Origin: Bacteroidota bacterium
GTDB taxonomy: Bacteria > Bacteroidota > Bacteroidia > Bacteroidales > Paludibacteraceae
Direction: 5' to 3'
Assembly (NCBI GenBank): GCA_030706455.1
Contig: JAUZOL010000005.1
Span: forward strand, 1-55,388
DNA: 55,388 nucleotides
Shown in pieces: positions 44,801 through 53,835 of the stretch. The translations under genes and the position numbers were made by a program. Every line of letters starts with the position of its first letter. Positions within the stretch are counted from its first letter, which is position 1. Under the pieces are notes generated by a model. It worked only from the letters and a program-made list of their open reading frames with translations. It was not told the origin of the DNA and did not search any database.

Positions 44801-45260
44801 CGAAACAATGAACATGCTACTGCGCCAACGTTTGCGCTGGTCATTCGGCATTATGCAGTCATTCTGGAAACATCGCAAAATGATGTTTAAGAAAGAACAC
44901 AAGAACATGAGCTGGATACTTCTGCCACATCAGATGATCTTCCAGTTGTTCCTGCCTCTGATGTCGCCAGTAGTCGATATTATCTTCCTTGTATCTATCT
45001 TTATGCCCAAGGCATCATTACTGATAATATTCTATTTCGCTTATTTCGTTCTTGACCTTATCATCTCCCTGATGGCATTTAAGTTTGATGGAGAAAAGTT
45101 CAGGTTCAAATATATATTCTACCTGTTCATCCAGAGAATTCTTTACCGTCAGCTACTCTGGTACGTTTTAATGAAATCGTACCTGCGGGCGATAAAAGGC
45201 GAATTAGCTGCCTGGGGAATTCTGAAGAGAACCGGCAATACCAACGAACCGAAAGAATAA
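41883..45260 (+). CDS. Three-module GH18 - CE4 deacetylase - processive GT2 membrane protein
   Basis: The protein has 1125 residues. A membrane anchor (about 22-41) precedes a GH18-like domain (about 105-415), where the DxxDxDxE motif is AGINIDFE: acid E219 and its neighbour D217 are kept, but the first two Asp are Ala and Asn. A CE4 domain (about 488-695) is canonical, with TFDDG 493-497, HTFLH 546-550, RPPY 584-587 and LLHD 653-656. A membrane segment (about 720-750) leads to a GT2 domain with VDDGS, DAD 854-856, AEDCD 944-948 and QRLRW 982-986, then C-terminal membrane segments. The GT2 motifs are those of processive synthases (PgaC, chitin or hyaluronan synthase). Making and partly deacetylating a GlcNAc polymer, as PgaB plus PgaC do, is the likely role. 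It is a single-gene unit. Confidence 0.88.
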   Translation: MGEKPIFYTESQSRWKSFRWGIRIVLIFLVIGVVAVTISLLRKQALQLPPLKEQTGMFRKVTDNVIAKNDQKEYKRLERIISEARKTRKHEFYVEKKAIPGIIKNYYPVKAGFYVNWDPQSEFSLKHNINKLNMILPEWLFITDSSDEIYDDVDSTAMNFMRKNHVAIVPILSNFFNKKWNGANVHKILASPTRRAAVINNIYRILKKYQFAGINIDFEDLVEKTDANLITFQRELYKKLHAEGFLVSQDISPFNEDYNVKELGEANDLLFLMAYDQHSPSKAAGPIAAQYWIEAAMDDMFKKVNPQKVVLCIAGYGYNWAEGHEARNSTYQESMADALGNNAPVHFDNQTYNLDFSYYDGEGKLHRVYFTDAVSNYNAIRTAYDNGMAGYALWRLGSEDARLWGFFARDLSLQGLKKKPFDYHSLEYIKSSFSVDYIGSGEILNIVSSPRPGKIKLEINKAEQAISEENYLEMPSSYVINQTGKKEKMIAFTFDDGPDEDYTPQILDILSKYHVPAAFFVTGINAEQNLPIMQRIYREGHEIGNHTFLHPNIAIISPSRFRAELRATGYIIEGITGHATMLFRPPYDTDITPTNQSAIEPLALARSEGYLTIGSNIDPLDWEIGARPDSILARVMRQNERSIIEDTPHNIILLHDAGGDRSATVAALPHIIEYFKSQGYKFVSIADLLDRKRDDLMPHQTGDFNQYLQTADATVVTASYIVNRILSVIFFVALLLSVGKILTVAILACVHRKRTKNQPVGEPTELPRMSVIVPAYNEEVTATKTVENLLKSTYPNLEIIFVDDGSKDDTYKNVMAAYGNHPKVSVNTKPNGGKASALNYGIQIATGEILVCIDADTLLKSDAISKMAPYFSDPKVAAVAGNVKVGNRVNLLTNWQSIEYITSQNFDRRAFDILNAIMVIPGAIGAFRRDAIIEVGGFDTDTLAEDCDLTMRLLRNGYVIHCCNEALAFTEAPETMNMLLRQRLRWSFGIMQSFWKHRKMMFKKEHKNMSWILLPHQMIFQLFLPLMSPVVDIIFLVSIFMPKASLLIIFYFAYFVLDLIISLMAFKFDGEKFRFKYIFYLFIQRILYRQLLWYVLMKSYLRAIKGELAAWGILKRTGNTNEPKE

Positions 45261-45262
45261 GA

Positions 45263-45300
45263 AAAACGGGTAAGTTTCAATGAGACTTACCCGTTTTTTT
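45263..45300. terminator. Bidirectional terminator between the GT2 fusion gene and folB
   Basis: An 11-bp stem AACGGGTAAGT/ACTTACCCGTT (45265-45275 with 45285-45295), extended by weaker pairs, is flanked by A and T runs. It lies between two convergent genes and ends one of its runs at the folB stop codon. Confidence 0.88.
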
Positions 45301-45664
45301 ATCGTTCCTGCAATAATATCACCGAGGCCTTTCCGACCTGCCCTCCCAATGGCGGATTAAGCTTTGAAAGCTTGATCTCGACAGAAGACAGCTGGCGACC
45401 GAATTCATCAAATAAAGCATCAATAATACGCTTTGCAACGTGTTCCAGCAGCTTTGAAGGAACAGCCATCTCCTTTTTGACTATTTCATAAGCAGTTCCA
45501 TAATTAAGGGTATCAATAAGATTATCACTTTCAGCTGCACTCTCCAGCGAAACCTTCATCTTCAGATCGACCGTAAAATAATTACCAGTCTGCCTCTCTT
45601 CCTCAAATACGCCATGATGAGCAAAAAACCGCATCTCTTCCAGCAAAATATAACTTGTCTTCAT
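45299..45664 (-). CDS. folB: Dihydroneopterin aldolase
   Basis: The start at MKTSYILLEE gives 121 residues, the family's usual length; codons upstream overlap the acyltransferase gene. FolB motifs are present: FFAHHGVFEEER with E22, Y55 in TLNYG, E74 in LLEHVA, and the C-terminal strand VEIKLSKLNPP with the catalytic Lys (K98 or K101). The cytosolic enzyme forms 6-hydroxymethyl-dihydropterin in folate synthesis. It follows the acyltransferase gene by 14 bases and is probably its downstream partner in one transcript, with no obvious functional link. Confidence 0.93.
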   Translation of the reverse strand: MKTSYILLEEMRFFAHHGVFEEERQTGNYFTVDLKMKVSLESAAESDNLIDTLNYGTAYEIVKKEMAVPSKLLEHVAKRIIDALFDEFGRQLSSVEIKLSKLNPPLGGQVGKASVILLQER

Positions 45665-45678
45665 ATTGTGTTGATTTT

Positions 45679-46749
45679 TTATCCCGAAATATATTTCCCG
45701 TAAGGCAACTTTCGCAGCACAAAGATAATCAATAGCGAGACTATCAGGGTAAGAAGTGTAAGTACCGGCAATGTCCATGCCGGATGCCCCATCGTCCAGA
45801 AAATATCATATTGAAAAAATATACCGATAACCATGATATGCGACAGATAAACGCCGTAGCTGTAATTACTGATTAAACGTTGAATCCATAGCAAAACAGA
45901 ATTTTTAATCGTTGTATCTTTCACAAGCAGAAACAGGGCAATAACCTGCAACATGGTGTTAAACGTGACATTTCCATACATATCAAGGTCGAGATGATGC
46001 GATTGTCTGCTAAAATACCAGGTGGAAACGGATGCTATTACAACAGAAACGACAAACAATACAGCTGCAACCACACGCTGGATCTTTTCTGTAATGCTGA
46101 ATTTAGCGAGATAATAGCCCAACACCAAATAGCCGTAATATTGTAAATACCCGAGCAGCCTTGCCGGATAATGGTCGGTCCAGCTATAAAAATTAACGGG
46201 AAGCTTGCGAGAAGAGAAGCTAAGCAACGCCCAACCAATAATCAACCACAAAACCTCTTTATCTTTCAGGCTGCGAACTCCCCTGCTGATAAACGGAAAC
46301 AGCAAATAGAAGAAAAGAATCATGTAAACATACCAGAAATGTTTGGAAATTCCTTCATTTCCCAGCAGCTTTACCGCCCACGATAACACCGATGAAAAGG
46401 TATCGGGTTGTTTGGAAGACGGTAGCACCAACCATCTGTAAATCCAGTAGGCCACCATCCAGAAGAGAAACGGCATAAGAACTCTTGTAAAACGTTTTTT
46501 GTAGAATGTCCGGAGGTCGTATTCCTTCCCCAGCATGGTAGCTCCGCTGAGCATCAGAAATAGGGGAACTGCAAAACGCACCGCACTATCAATGATATTT
46601 CCGATCCACCAGTTACCCATATTGGCGGGATAACTCATCTTCACCACCGGGGTGGATTCATGAATTATAATTACCCCTATCATGGCAATGACTCTTAACG
46701 AATCAAGCCATTCAATGTTTTGTGTCCTACTTTGCATCAATCTGCTCAT
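45679..46749 (-). CDS. Acyltransferase family 3 membrane protein
   Basis: The 356-residue protein has about ten membrane segments. The N-terminal block WLDSLRVIAMIGVIIIHES contains the conserved Arg and His of the acyltransferase-3 family (His is the likely catalytic residue, about 30). Such proteins O-acylate polysaccharides, lipid A or peptidoglycan on the outside of the inner membrane. The acceptor is unknown. Transfer to the polymer made by the nearby GT2 fusion protein is possible but is not indicated by the operon structure, since the two genes are convergent. Confidence 0.85.
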   Translation of the reverse strand: MSRLMQSRTQNIEWLDSLRVIAMIGVIIIHESTPVVKMSYPANMGNWWIGNIIDSAVRFAVPLFLMLSGATMLGKEYDLRTFYKKRFTRVLMPFLFWMVAYWIYRWLVLPSSKQPDTFSSVLSWAVKLLGNEGISKHFWYVYMILFFYLLFPFISRGVRSLKDKEVLWLIIGWALLSFSSRKLPVNFYSWTDHYPARLLGYLQYYGYLVLGYYLAKFSITEKIQRVVAAVLFVVSVVIASVSTWYFSRQSHHLDLDMYGNVTFNTMLQVIALFLLVKDTTIKNSVLLWIQRLISNYSYGVYLSHIMVIGIFFQYDIFWTMGHPAWTLPVLTLLTLIVSLLIIFVLRKLPYGKYISG

Positions 46750-46765
46750 ATCTGTTGTTACTTTG

Positions 46766-46797
46766 CAAAGATACTACTTATAACCATTCACTTCAAT
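46766..46797 (-). promoter_or_regulatory. Promoter of the acyltransferase-folB unit
   Basis: On the minus strand the -7 box is TATCTTTG (46773-46766), a perfect consensus, with ATTG (46797-46794) 20 bases upstream as -33 element. The start codon at 46749 is only 16 bases from the -7 box, so the leader would be very short. Confidence 0.55.
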
Positions 46798-46862
46798 GCT
46801 CAAGATTGCAAGCCTCTTTTTTACCTGCCATTTGTTCCGATTTATTAACAAATTCATGTCTT

Positions 46863-46894
46863 TTTGACCGAATTTCAAATTGGCAAAAGTTTTG
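46863..46894 (+). promoter_or_regulatory. Possible housekeeping-type promoter of clpB
   Basis: A TTTG at 46863-46866 and AAGTTTTG at 46887-46894 (7 of the consensus features with one mismatch) are separated by 20 bases, the normal Bacteroidetes -33/-7 distance. The leader to the ATG would be about 65 bases. No CIRCE-like inverted repeat was seen. Confidence 0.45.
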
Positions 46895-46966
46895 TTGCAT
46901 GAAAGAAAGAGATGCTAATTATAGCAAGCCTCTCCCGACACGAAACTTATAAAACTACATAAATAT

Positions 46967-49555
46967 ATGAATTTCAACAATTTTACAATCAAAGCTCAGG
47001 AAGCTGTACAAGATGCAATTCAACTGGCTCAAAGCAAAAGCCAACAAGCTATTGAAACTCCACACCTGCTGAAGTCTATTCTAAAAATCGGAACGGATGT
47101 TACCAATTTTCTATTTGGAAAGACAGGGGTGAACGGCACAGCCATTACTTCTGCGGTCGATCAGATGGTAGAATCGTTACCGAAAGTGACCGGAGGAGAA
47201 CCTTATCTGAGCCGCGAAACCAATGCCGTGCTTCAAAAAGCAATTGATTTCTCCAACAAGGAAGGCGATCAGTATGTTTCCCTCGAATTTATACTTTTAG
47301 CCCTTTTGACCGAAAAAAGCCAGGTGTCTTCTTTATTGCATGATGCCGGCCTGAATGAAGCTGCAATGCGTGCTGCTATAGCCGAGTTACGCAAAGGCAA
47401 AAAGGTAACGGAGCAGACAGCTGAAGATACGTACAATGCACTAAACAAGTACGCCATCAATTTGAATGAACGCGCCCGATCAGGCAAACTCGATCCGGTA
47501 ATCGGTCGTGACGAGGAGATTCGTCGTGTTTTACAAATCCTGAGTCGACGCACCAAAAACAACCCGATCCTGATCGGCGAACCAGGAACCGGTAAGACAG
47601 CGATTGCCGAAGGGTTGGCTCACCGAATTGTGCGTGGCGACGTACCCGAAAATTTGAAATCGAAACAACTCTTTTCGCTGGATATGGGGGCGCTGATTGC
47701 CGGAGCCAAATACAAGGGCGAGTTTGAAGAACGTCTGAAATCGGTTATCAATGAAGTGATCGGTTCGGAAGGAGAAATAGTCCTTTTTATCGACGAAATT
47801 CACACCTTGGTGGGAGCCGGGAAAAGCGAAGGAGCGATGGATGCGGCCAATATTCTAAAACCAGCTTTGGCACGTGGCGAATTGCGGGCTATCGGAGCCA
47901 CAACGCTCGACGAGTATCAGAAATATTTTGAAAAAGACAAGGCACTCGAACGTCGTTTCCAGATTGTGATGGTCAACGAGCCCGATCAGGCTGACGCCAT
48001 TTCCATTCTGCGTGGATTGAAGGAACGCTACGAAAACCACCACAAGGTACGTATCAAAGACGACGCTATTATTGCAGCGGTAGAACTTTCGAGTCGTTAT
48101 ATCACCGATCGGTTTCTGCCCGACAAGGCCATCGACCTGATGGACGAAGCGGCTGCCCGACTGCGTTTACAGGTAGACTCGGTACCAGAAGAACTCGATG
48201 AAATCTCACGAAAAATAAAACAGTTGGAGATTGAACGCGAAGCAATCAAACGCGAAAACGATACTCAGAAACTGGCTCAACTTGAGAAAGAGATCGCCGA
48301 GCTGAAACAACAGGAAAGCGTGAGTAAAGCCAAATGGCTCTCCGAGAAAGAGGTGATGAACCGGATTCAGCAGGCAAAAATCGAGATCGAGAATCTGAAG
48401 TTCGAAGCTGACAAAGCCGAACGTGAGGGCGACTACGGAAAAGTAGCCGAAATCCGTTATGGCAAACTAAAGAGTCTCGAAACCCAGATTGAAGAAGAAA
48501 AATCGAAACTTCATCAGTTGCAGGCTGATTCTCCGATGATAAAAGAAGAGGTGGATGAAGAGGACATTGCAGACGTGGTTTCGCGCTGGACCGGAATACC
48601 TGTCAATAAAATGTTGCAGGCCGAAAAAGACAAACTCCTCACTCTGGAAGAAGAGCTTCACAAACGGGTGATTGGTCAGGACGAGGCAATCAATGTAATT
48701 GCCGATGCAGTGCGCCGGAGTCGTGCCGGACTGAGCGACCCGAAACGTCCGATCGGTTCGTTTATTTTCATGGGAACCACCGGAGTTGGGAAAACGGAAC
48801 TTGCCAAAGCACTGGCCGAATTCCTGTTCGATGACGAGAACATGATGACCCGTATCGATATGTCGGAATATCAGGAAAAATTTTCCGTTACCCGACTGAT
48901 CGGTTCGCCTCCGGGATACGTGGGTTACGACGAAGGGGGACAGCTAACTGAAGCCATTCGCCGGAAACCTTACTCGGTGGTACTGTTCGACGAAATCGAA
49001 AAGGCGCACCCCGACGTGTTCAATGTTTTGTTGCAGGTGCTCGACGATGGACGTTTGACAGACAACAAGGGCCGCACGGTGAATTTCAAGAACACCATCA
49101 TCATCATGACCTCAAATCTGGGTTCGAACCTGATCCGCGACAATTTTTCAAGGATCAACAATACGAACCGGGAAGATGTGATAGAACACACCAAAAACGA
49201 AGTGTTCGAACTCTTGAAACAGACCATTCGACCGGAATTTTTGAACCGTATCGACGAACTGATAATGTTTGCCCCGCTCAATGAAAGCGAAATCAAACAG
49301 ATCGTGGGCTTACAGGTAGAACATATCAAACGTCAGCTCAAAGAGAACGGCGTGGAATTACAGGTAACCGATGCTGCACTGGCTCAGATTGCCAAAGAAG
49401 GTTTCGATCCGCAGTTTGGAGCGCGCCCTGTCAAGAGGGTTATTCAGCGTGAGGTACTCAACGAGCTTAGCAAGCGATTGATTGCACAAACCATCGACCG
49501 CAACAAGCCGATTGTGGTAGACGCCCTTGCCAGCGCACTCATTTTCGGCAATTAA
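46967..49555 (+). CDS. clpB: ATP-dependent disaggregase ClpB
   Basis: The 862-residue protein has the complete ClpB layout: N-terminal Clp repeat domain (about 1-145), first AAA+ domain with Walker A GEPGTGKT (204-211) and Walker B FIDEIHTL, a long coiled-coil M-domain (about 405-525, rich in E/K heptads, which separates ClpB from ClpA and ClpC), and second AAA+ domain with GTTGVGKT and [11 protein letters not shown]. The cytosolic hexamer rescues aggregated proteins together with DnaK. It stands alone with its own promoter and terminator. Confidence 0.98.
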   Translation: MNFNNFTIKAQEAVQDAIQLAQSKSQQAIETPHLLKSILKIGTDVTNFLFGKTGVNGTAITSAVDQMVESLPKVTGGEPYLSRETNAVLQKAIDFSNKEGDQYVSLEFILLALLTEKSQVSSLLHDAGLNEAAMRAAIAELRKGKKVTEQTAEDTYNALNKYAINLNERARSGKLDPVIGRDEEIRRVLQILSRRTKNNPILIGEPGTGKTAIAEGLAHRIVRGDVPENLKSKQLFSLDMGALIAGAKYKGEFEERLKSVINEVIGSEGEIVLFIDEIHTLVGAGKSEGAMDAANILKPALARGELRAIGATTLDEYQKYFEKDKALERRFQIVMVNEPDQADAISILRGLKERYENHHKVRIKDDAIIAAVELSSRYITDRFLPDKAIDLMDEAAARLRLQVDSVPEELDEISRKIKQLEIEREAIKRENDTQKLAQLEKEIAELKQQESVSKAKWLSEKEVMNRIQQAKIEIENLKFEADKAEREGDYGKVAEIRYGKLKSLETQIEEEKSKLHQLQADSPMIKEEVDEEDIADVVSRWTGIPVNKMLQAEKDKLLTLEEELHKRVIGQDEAINVIADAVRRSRAGLSDPKRPIGSFIFMGTTGVGKTELAKALAEFLFDDENMMTRIDMSEYQEKFSVTRLIGSPPGYVGYDEGGQLTEAIRRKPYSVVLFDEIEKAHPDVFNVLLQVLDDGRLTDNKGRTVNFKNTIIIMTSNLGSNLIRDNFSRINNTNREDVIEHTKNEVFELLKQTIRPEFLNRIDELIMFAPLNESEIKQIVGLQVEHIKRQLKENGVELQVTDAALAQIAKEGFDPQFGARPVKRVIQREVLNELSKRLIAQTIDRNKPIVVDALASALIFGN

Positions 49556-49599
49556 TCAAACAGCGTTCAGCGTAAGCTAATAATTCTAACTATATTTTC

Positions 49600-49637
49600 A
49601 AGAGGCTGTCGGTCAATAATTGTCGACAACCTCTTTT
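49600..49637 (+). terminator. Intrinsic terminator of clpB
   Basis: The stem AAGAGG/CCTCTT (49600-49605 with 49630-49635) continues after one mismatch as TGTCG/CGACA (49607-49611 with 49624-49628), followed by TTTT. It starts 45 bases after the clpB stop. Confidence 0.75.
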
Positions 49638-50373
49638 ATTCTCACTTGACAAAAAGAGAAAAGCCTTCTGCTAGAAATAGTATATTTAATTACACCATCA
49701 CTGCAAAAAGAGCACTCCCGTAAGCACACTCTTTTTTGTTAGTCATCAATCTGCACGGCGCCCTTTTCCTGCTCAAAAATCAGAAGAGAGACTCGCGCGA
49801 GCAAAATCAGCCATATCCACGCCATCATGCGCGAAAATAAAAAACACACTAACACACCGGTTGTTCAGAGTACTCCGCAATGTTATTTTTTCACCATACC
49901 ACAGCATCAATTCCGGCATAAACACACACACCTACTGCGCTGTCCGTTGATTCTACGTCCACCCACAACAAATATATTTATATAACTGATTATAAATACT
50001 ATAAATCAAAAATATTGAACTCTAACCAAGAATGCTGAGATGCATATTTTCTCCGTTCGTTATGGATATCTGTCGCTCTCCAGCTCAATTCATGGAATTA
50101 TTGTTTATATTTGTTTCGTAACCACTTTACTTTTAAGAGACAAAACGTATTCTTGCGCACAGATCTACCTAAAAGAACATGTTGCTGACTGCTGGCTGTC
50201 CTCATCTTTGGGAATTACATCCCACTCTTTCAGGACAAATGAGATTTAGCTCTTTTACACCTATTTCAGGACATTTCAGGCAAAAGAATATTTTTCATTT
50301 TGATCAGATTCCAAATACCAATTTATATTCCGGCAATGAGAATCGTAATTCTATTTATTTAAATTATTCCAAG
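49638..50373. other. Long intergenic region before the outer-membrane barrel gene
   Basis: About 740 bases hold no convincing gene. AAAAAGAG (49705-49712) can pair with CTCTTTTT (49729-49736), a weak terminator-like hairpin. TATATTTG at 50106-50113 is a perfect -7 consensus on the plus strand without a clear -33 partner; it would give the barrel gene a leader of about 250 bases. The 65 codons open in frame upstream of the barrel gene's ATG have no signal-peptide logic and are taken as leader. Confidence 0.45.
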
Positions 50374-51132
50374 ATGAAAAAACACGCACTGCTTTTGACA
50401 TTAATTACTCTGCTTGGAGGTTACGTTACACTCTCCGCACAAAATATCACAATAGGCGCCAAGGGAGGGTTTAGCATTCCGAACCTTACCAGCGGAGGAA
50501 CCGGGAATCCGTTGAACAATGGTTACTCCTCACGTCTCGGACCTGCCTTCGGCATCTATGGAGAATATCATTTTTCTAATCTATTTTCTATCTCACTAGG
50601 ATTAGAATACTCATCTCAGGGTGGAAAAAAGAAGGGCTTTCAAGCATTTAGTCCTTCTGCTCAACAGGCCGCAATGTTACCTGAAAACACACCCTATCTT
50701 TACGCCAGCTACAATAGCGAAGCAAAGCTCAATTATCTCATAGTACCAGTATTGGCTCGATTCAACTGGAGCATTTGCAGAACATTACCATTGAAATTCG
50801 TTGCTGCGGTAGGCCCGTTTGCCGGTTTTTTATTAAATGCCCATCAGGTTACATCCGGGTCAAGTGTTATTTACTTAGATGCTGCGGGACAATATCCAAT
50901 CAGCTCAATGCAATCGTTTGATGCCAATACCAACATCAAGGACCAATTGCACACTTTTAATATGGGAATTAATGGGTTTATAGGGTTTACCTACAATCTC
51001 ACCTCAAAGAATGCTCTGTTTATAGAAGGTGGAGGCAATTTTGGATTTATCCCCATACAAAAAAACTCTTCAGATGGAAAAAACTATACCGGAGCCGGAG
51101 TAGTGACTATAGGGTATAGTTATACTTTTTAG
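50374..51132 (+). CDS. Outer-membrane beta-barrel protein (PorT/OmpW-like type)
   Basis: The start at MKKHALLL gives a signal peptide (about 1-23, ending LSAQ) and 252 residues. The mature part shows alternating hydrophobic residues of a small barrel, typical segments such as GAKGGFSIPNLT, FGIYGEYHF and LNYLIVPVLARFNW, and a terminal aromatic residue (YSYTF) required for barrel assembly. The function is unknown; Bacteroidetes encode many such proteins. It stands alone between two long gaps. Confidence 0.85.
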   Translation: MKKHALLLTLITLLGGYVTLSAQNITIGAKGGFSIPNLTSGGTGNPLNNGYSSRLGPAFGIYGEYHFSNLFSISLGLEYSSQGGKKKGFQAFSPSAQQAAMLPENTPYLYASYNSEAKLNYLIVPVLARFNWSICRTLPLKFVAAVGPFAGFLLNAHQVTSGSSVIYLDAAGQYPISSMQSFDANTNIKDQLHTFNMGINGFIGFTYNLTSKNALFIEGGGNFGFIPIQKNSSDGKNYTGAGVVTIGYSYTF

Positions 51133-51330
51133 GTTTTACCTCGGCTATTCAACCGAGAACTATCTAAACTCAAAAGAGATTTCTCTGCCTTGCTGCTTAG
51201 TCTGAGGCCGAAACATTGTGTAGATATTTGTTTCCGCAATCAATTGGAAAATCTGCTATTCCCCCTCAACTTTTGTAGGTGATCCTAGATGATCCAAGTT
51301 TTGCAGATAAATCCTTTCGCTTTAGGCATA

Positions 51331-51368
51331 AAAAAAAGCCAACTTCTTATTTACTAAGAAATTGGCTT
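51331..51368 (-). terminator. Terminator after tRNA-Arg
   Basis: The stem AAGCCAA/TTGGCTT (51336-51342 with 51362-51368) continues after one mismatch as TTCTT/AAGAA and is followed on the minus strand by a run of T. It starts 8 bases after the tRNA 3' end. Confidence 0.8.
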
Positions 51369-51376
51369 AAAGCTTG

Positions 51377-51450
51377 TGACCCCGACAGGATTCAAACCTG
51401 TAACCTTCTGATCCGTAGTCAGATACTCTATTCAGTTGAGCTACGGGGCC
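51377..51450 (-). tRNA. tRNA-Arg (anticodon ACG)
   Basis: On the minus strand the acceptor GGCCCCG pairs with CGGGGTC (one G-U), the D-arm is TAGCTCAACTGAATAGAG, the anticodon loop CTACGGA gives ACG (51416-51414) and the T-loop is GGTTTGAATCC. Discriminator A is at 51377, and CCA is not encoded. Confidence 0.96.
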
Positions 51451-51465
51451 TTGCTTTTGCGTGTG

Positions 51466-51497
51466 CAAAGGTAGGTCAACTTTTTGAAATGCGCAAG
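51466..51497 (-). promoter_or_regulatory. Promoter of tRNA-Arg
   Basis: On the minus strand the -7 box TACCTTTG (51473-51466) is identical to that of tRNA-Leu, with CTTG (51497-51494) 20 bases upstream. It ends 15 bases before the tRNA. Confidence 0.65.
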
Positions 51498-51553
51498 CTT
51501 TTTACGGATTATTTTTTCAAATAAATTGCTCTCCAATGTAAATCAGTCAATTA

Positions 51554-52270
51554 TCAGAACGGCAAGAGGTCACTCATGGTAATAAAACCCTTCTTTCCGG
51601 CTGTAAACTCAGCAGCAAGAACGGCTCCAAGAGCAAATCCACGGCGTGTTTTAGCGTCATGTTTAATACTGATGACGTCCATTTCTGATTCGTAGATAAT
51701 TTCATGGATACCCGGAACTGCACCTTCTCGCTTTGACACAATTGCCAGATCTTCAGGACGGCCTTCTACTTCCTTGACCCATTTGTTTTTGCGGTCGAGT
51801 TCGTCCAAAATACCTTCGGCAAGCGTAATGGCCGTACCGCTGGGAGCATCCAGCTTTTGGGTATGGTGCACCTCTACCATACTCACATTATAGTCTGGGT
51901 AACTATTCATGATTTTGGCAAGATAACGGTTTACTGCAGCAAAAACATTAACCCCGAGACTAAAATTTGATGCCCAGAAGAGCGTGGCGTTTTTATAAGT
52001 CATCTCTTTCTTCACCTCTTCCAGATGTGCTGTCCAGCCCGTTGTACCACACACTACAGGCACCTGCGCGTCAAAACAACGGGAAAGATTGCTCATGGCC
52101 ACTTCCGGACGAGTGAACTCAATTGCCACATCGGCACTACGAAATGCCTCCGAGTCAAATTCTCCCGTATTGTCCATATCAATGATTGACACAATTTCAT
52201 GCCCTCTGTTCAGGGCAATTTGTTCAATCTCATGCCCCATTTTACCGTATCCGATTAATGCTATTTTCAT
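51554..52270 (-). CDS. dapB: 4-hydroxy-tetrahydrodipicolinate reductase
   Basis: The 238-residue protein has the Rossmann start IALIGYGKMGHEIEQ with the GxGKMG nucleotide motif, VVCGTTGW in the middle and the catalytic block EVHHTQKLDAPSGTA with the paired His and the Lys of DapB. It makes tetrahydrodipicolinate for diaminopimelate and lysine, so it feeds peptidoglycan synthesis. The length is on the short side but usual for Bacteroidetes DapB. It lies 106 bases downstream of the sensor kinase gene in the same direction. Confidence 0.96.
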   Translation of the reverse strand: MKIALIGYGKMGHEIEQIALNRGHEIVSIIDMDNTGEFDSEAFRSADVAIEFTRPEVAMSNLSRCFDAQVPVVCGTTGWTAHLEEVKKEMTYKNATLFWASNFSLGVNVFAAVNRYLAKIMNSYPDYNVSMVEVHHTQKLDAPSGTAITLAEGILDELDRKNKWVKEVEGRPEDLAIVSKREGAVPGIHEIIYESEMDVISIKHDAKTRRGFALGAVLAAEFTAGKKGFITMSDLLPF

Positions 52271-52376
52271 ATGATAATAATTTGTTTTTTAATTTTCGGG
52301 TAGAAATATCATTTGCACGAATTAATCGCGACTTATATTCGTCGATCTTATGCACCGACGAAAAGCTGTTTATGTC

Positions 52377-53531
52377 TCAATTAAACTTTCGGAGCAGAAT
52401 CCGGAATGTTGTCCCTTTACCCACCTCCGATTGTTTTACAAAGATACGACCTTCATGGTATTCTTCCACTATTCTTTTTGCAAGCGACAGTCCCAATCCC
52501 CAACCACGTTTTTTTGTAGTAAACCCGGGATGAAAAACCATTTTGTACATCGATTTGGTCATTCCCTTGCCTGTATCCTGAACATCAACAACATAATATT
52601 TCGGCTGTTCGCTCATTGTAATGGTTATTGATCCGCTACCATCCATGGCATCAATGGCATTTTTGCAAAGATTTTCAATAACCCACTCAAACAAAGGCAG
52701 ATTAAGAGACACCTCCGAATCTTCTTTGGTGGCATTGATAACCTCAATGGAAACTTTACTGGAAATACGCTTGCGCATGTACGCAATCGCATCACCCAAA
52801 GCGTCATTCAAAGGAATCGGAATAAGTTCTGCTTTTGACCCTATTTTTGAAAAACGTTCAGCAATGGTCTTCAACCTCATGATGTCGTTTTCCATTTCCG
52901 GAAGCAGAGCGTCCTGCGGATAACGATCTTTTAGCAGCTCGGCCCATGCCATCAATGAAGAAATTGGAGTCCCCAGTTGATGCGCCGTCTCTTTTGAAAG
53001 CCCCACCCAGACCTGATTTTGTTCTGCTCTTTTGGTACCGGCAAATGCCAGAAACGAAAGCAAAATAAAAAGAGCGATAACTCCCAGCTGAATATACGGA
53101 AAATAGGCCAGCTCTTTTATAAGAATAGAATCATCATAATAAATGTATTGGCGTATCGCAGGCGATATTGAAATCTCAATCGGAGGATGCTTTTTTTTGA
53201 AGCTGGCGATATAGGAATGACGAAATTCGTCCAGATTTTTGCTCGGTTCCGTGATATTACGGGAAGTTATGTAATTGTCGTTCCCATCCACAATAACCAC
53301 CGGAATAGTAGTATTGCTTTCCAACACGCGCATCACCAGCGTAAGATCCGACTGATAATCGGCACTTGCCGCCAAACGCGTAGCCTCAGCCCAAACAGCA
53401 ACTTTATTACGCTCTTCATTGGCAAGCTGACTAACCAGTTTATTGGTAAAAAAGAGGGAGACCAAGGCAATAGCAGATGCAACGGCTATAAACGCCAATC
53501 TGAAATTCATTCTGTGGGTAGTATTAAACAT
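52377..53531 (-). CDS. Orphan membrane sensor histidine kinase
   Basis: The start at MFNTTHR gives 384 residues; a GTG nine codons upstream and a Met seven codons downstream are alternatives. Two membrane segments (about 10-28 and 146-165) enclose a periplasmic sensor of about 115 residues. The H-box has H184 in ETAHQLGTPISSL, followed by N291 in the N-box, DTGKGM at 319-324 and the G2 box WGLGLSLAKRI. There is no HAMP domain, and no response regulator gene is adjacent. The H-Q-L-G-T-P variant is common in Bacteroidetes kinases. Signal and partner are unknown. Confidence 0.9.
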   Translation of the reverse strand: MFNTTHRMNFRLAFIAVASAIALVSLFFTNKLVSQLANEERNKVAVWAEATRLAASADYQSDLTLVMRVLESNTTIPVVIVDGNDNYITSRNITEPSKNLDEFRHSYIASFKKKHPPIEISISPAIRQYIYYDDSILIKELAYFPYIQLGVIALFILLSFLAFAGTKRAEQNQVWVGLSKETAHQLGTPISSLMAWAELLKDRYPQDALLPEMENDIMRLKTIAERFSKIGSKAELIPIPLNDALGDAIAYMRKRISSKVSIEVINATKEDSEVSLNLPLFEWVIENLCKNAIDAMDGSGSITITMSEQPKYYVVDVQDTGKGMTKSMYKMVFHPGFTTKKRGWGLGLSLAKRIVEEYHEGRIFVKQSEVGKGTTFRILLRKFN

Positions 53532-53835
53532 AGGCAGAAAGCGCAATGCAAGCTTCACATAAAAGAGATGTACATGGCCGCAACTTCTTTACCTGTCGCA
53601 TTTCAGCCAAGACGAAACGAGATGACAAAAATAGCTAATTTTTACGAATTTCTTCCCCCGTTTGTGATGCCTGTTTGGTTTGATTGTACATGTTTAAACA
53701 GGAAAATTCCAACTTTGTTGCGTGTGAAAACAATTGAAATTATTTTTTTTACTAATAGAACCAAAGAGACTTGTATTTAGGTTTCATCCCTGCATATTTT
53801 AGCTTAATTTTGCAAGAAATTTTTTTATCTACAAT
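53532..53835. promoter_or_regulatory. Divergent promoter region of the histidine kinase and SulP genes
   Basis: A minus-strand TATTTTTG (53633-53626) lies about 95 bases before the kinase start, and a plus-strand TAATTTTG (53805-53812) lies 23 bases before the SulP ATG; both fit TAnnTTTG. Neither has a strong -33 partner. Nothing else is recognised in these 304 bases. Confidence 0.45.

Noticed and set aside
46750-46966. CIRCE or other heat-shock operator before clpB
   Set aside because: No inverted repeat of the expected form is present between the divergent promoters.
51142-51159. CTCGG/CCGAG hairpin after the outer-membrane barrel gene as terminator
   Set aside because: The stem is only five pairs and is not followed by a T run.
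52338-52362. TTCGTCG/CGACGAA hairpin between the histidine kinase and dapB
   Set aside because: Seven pairs with no T tract on either strand; could be chance, and no regulatory role is supported.
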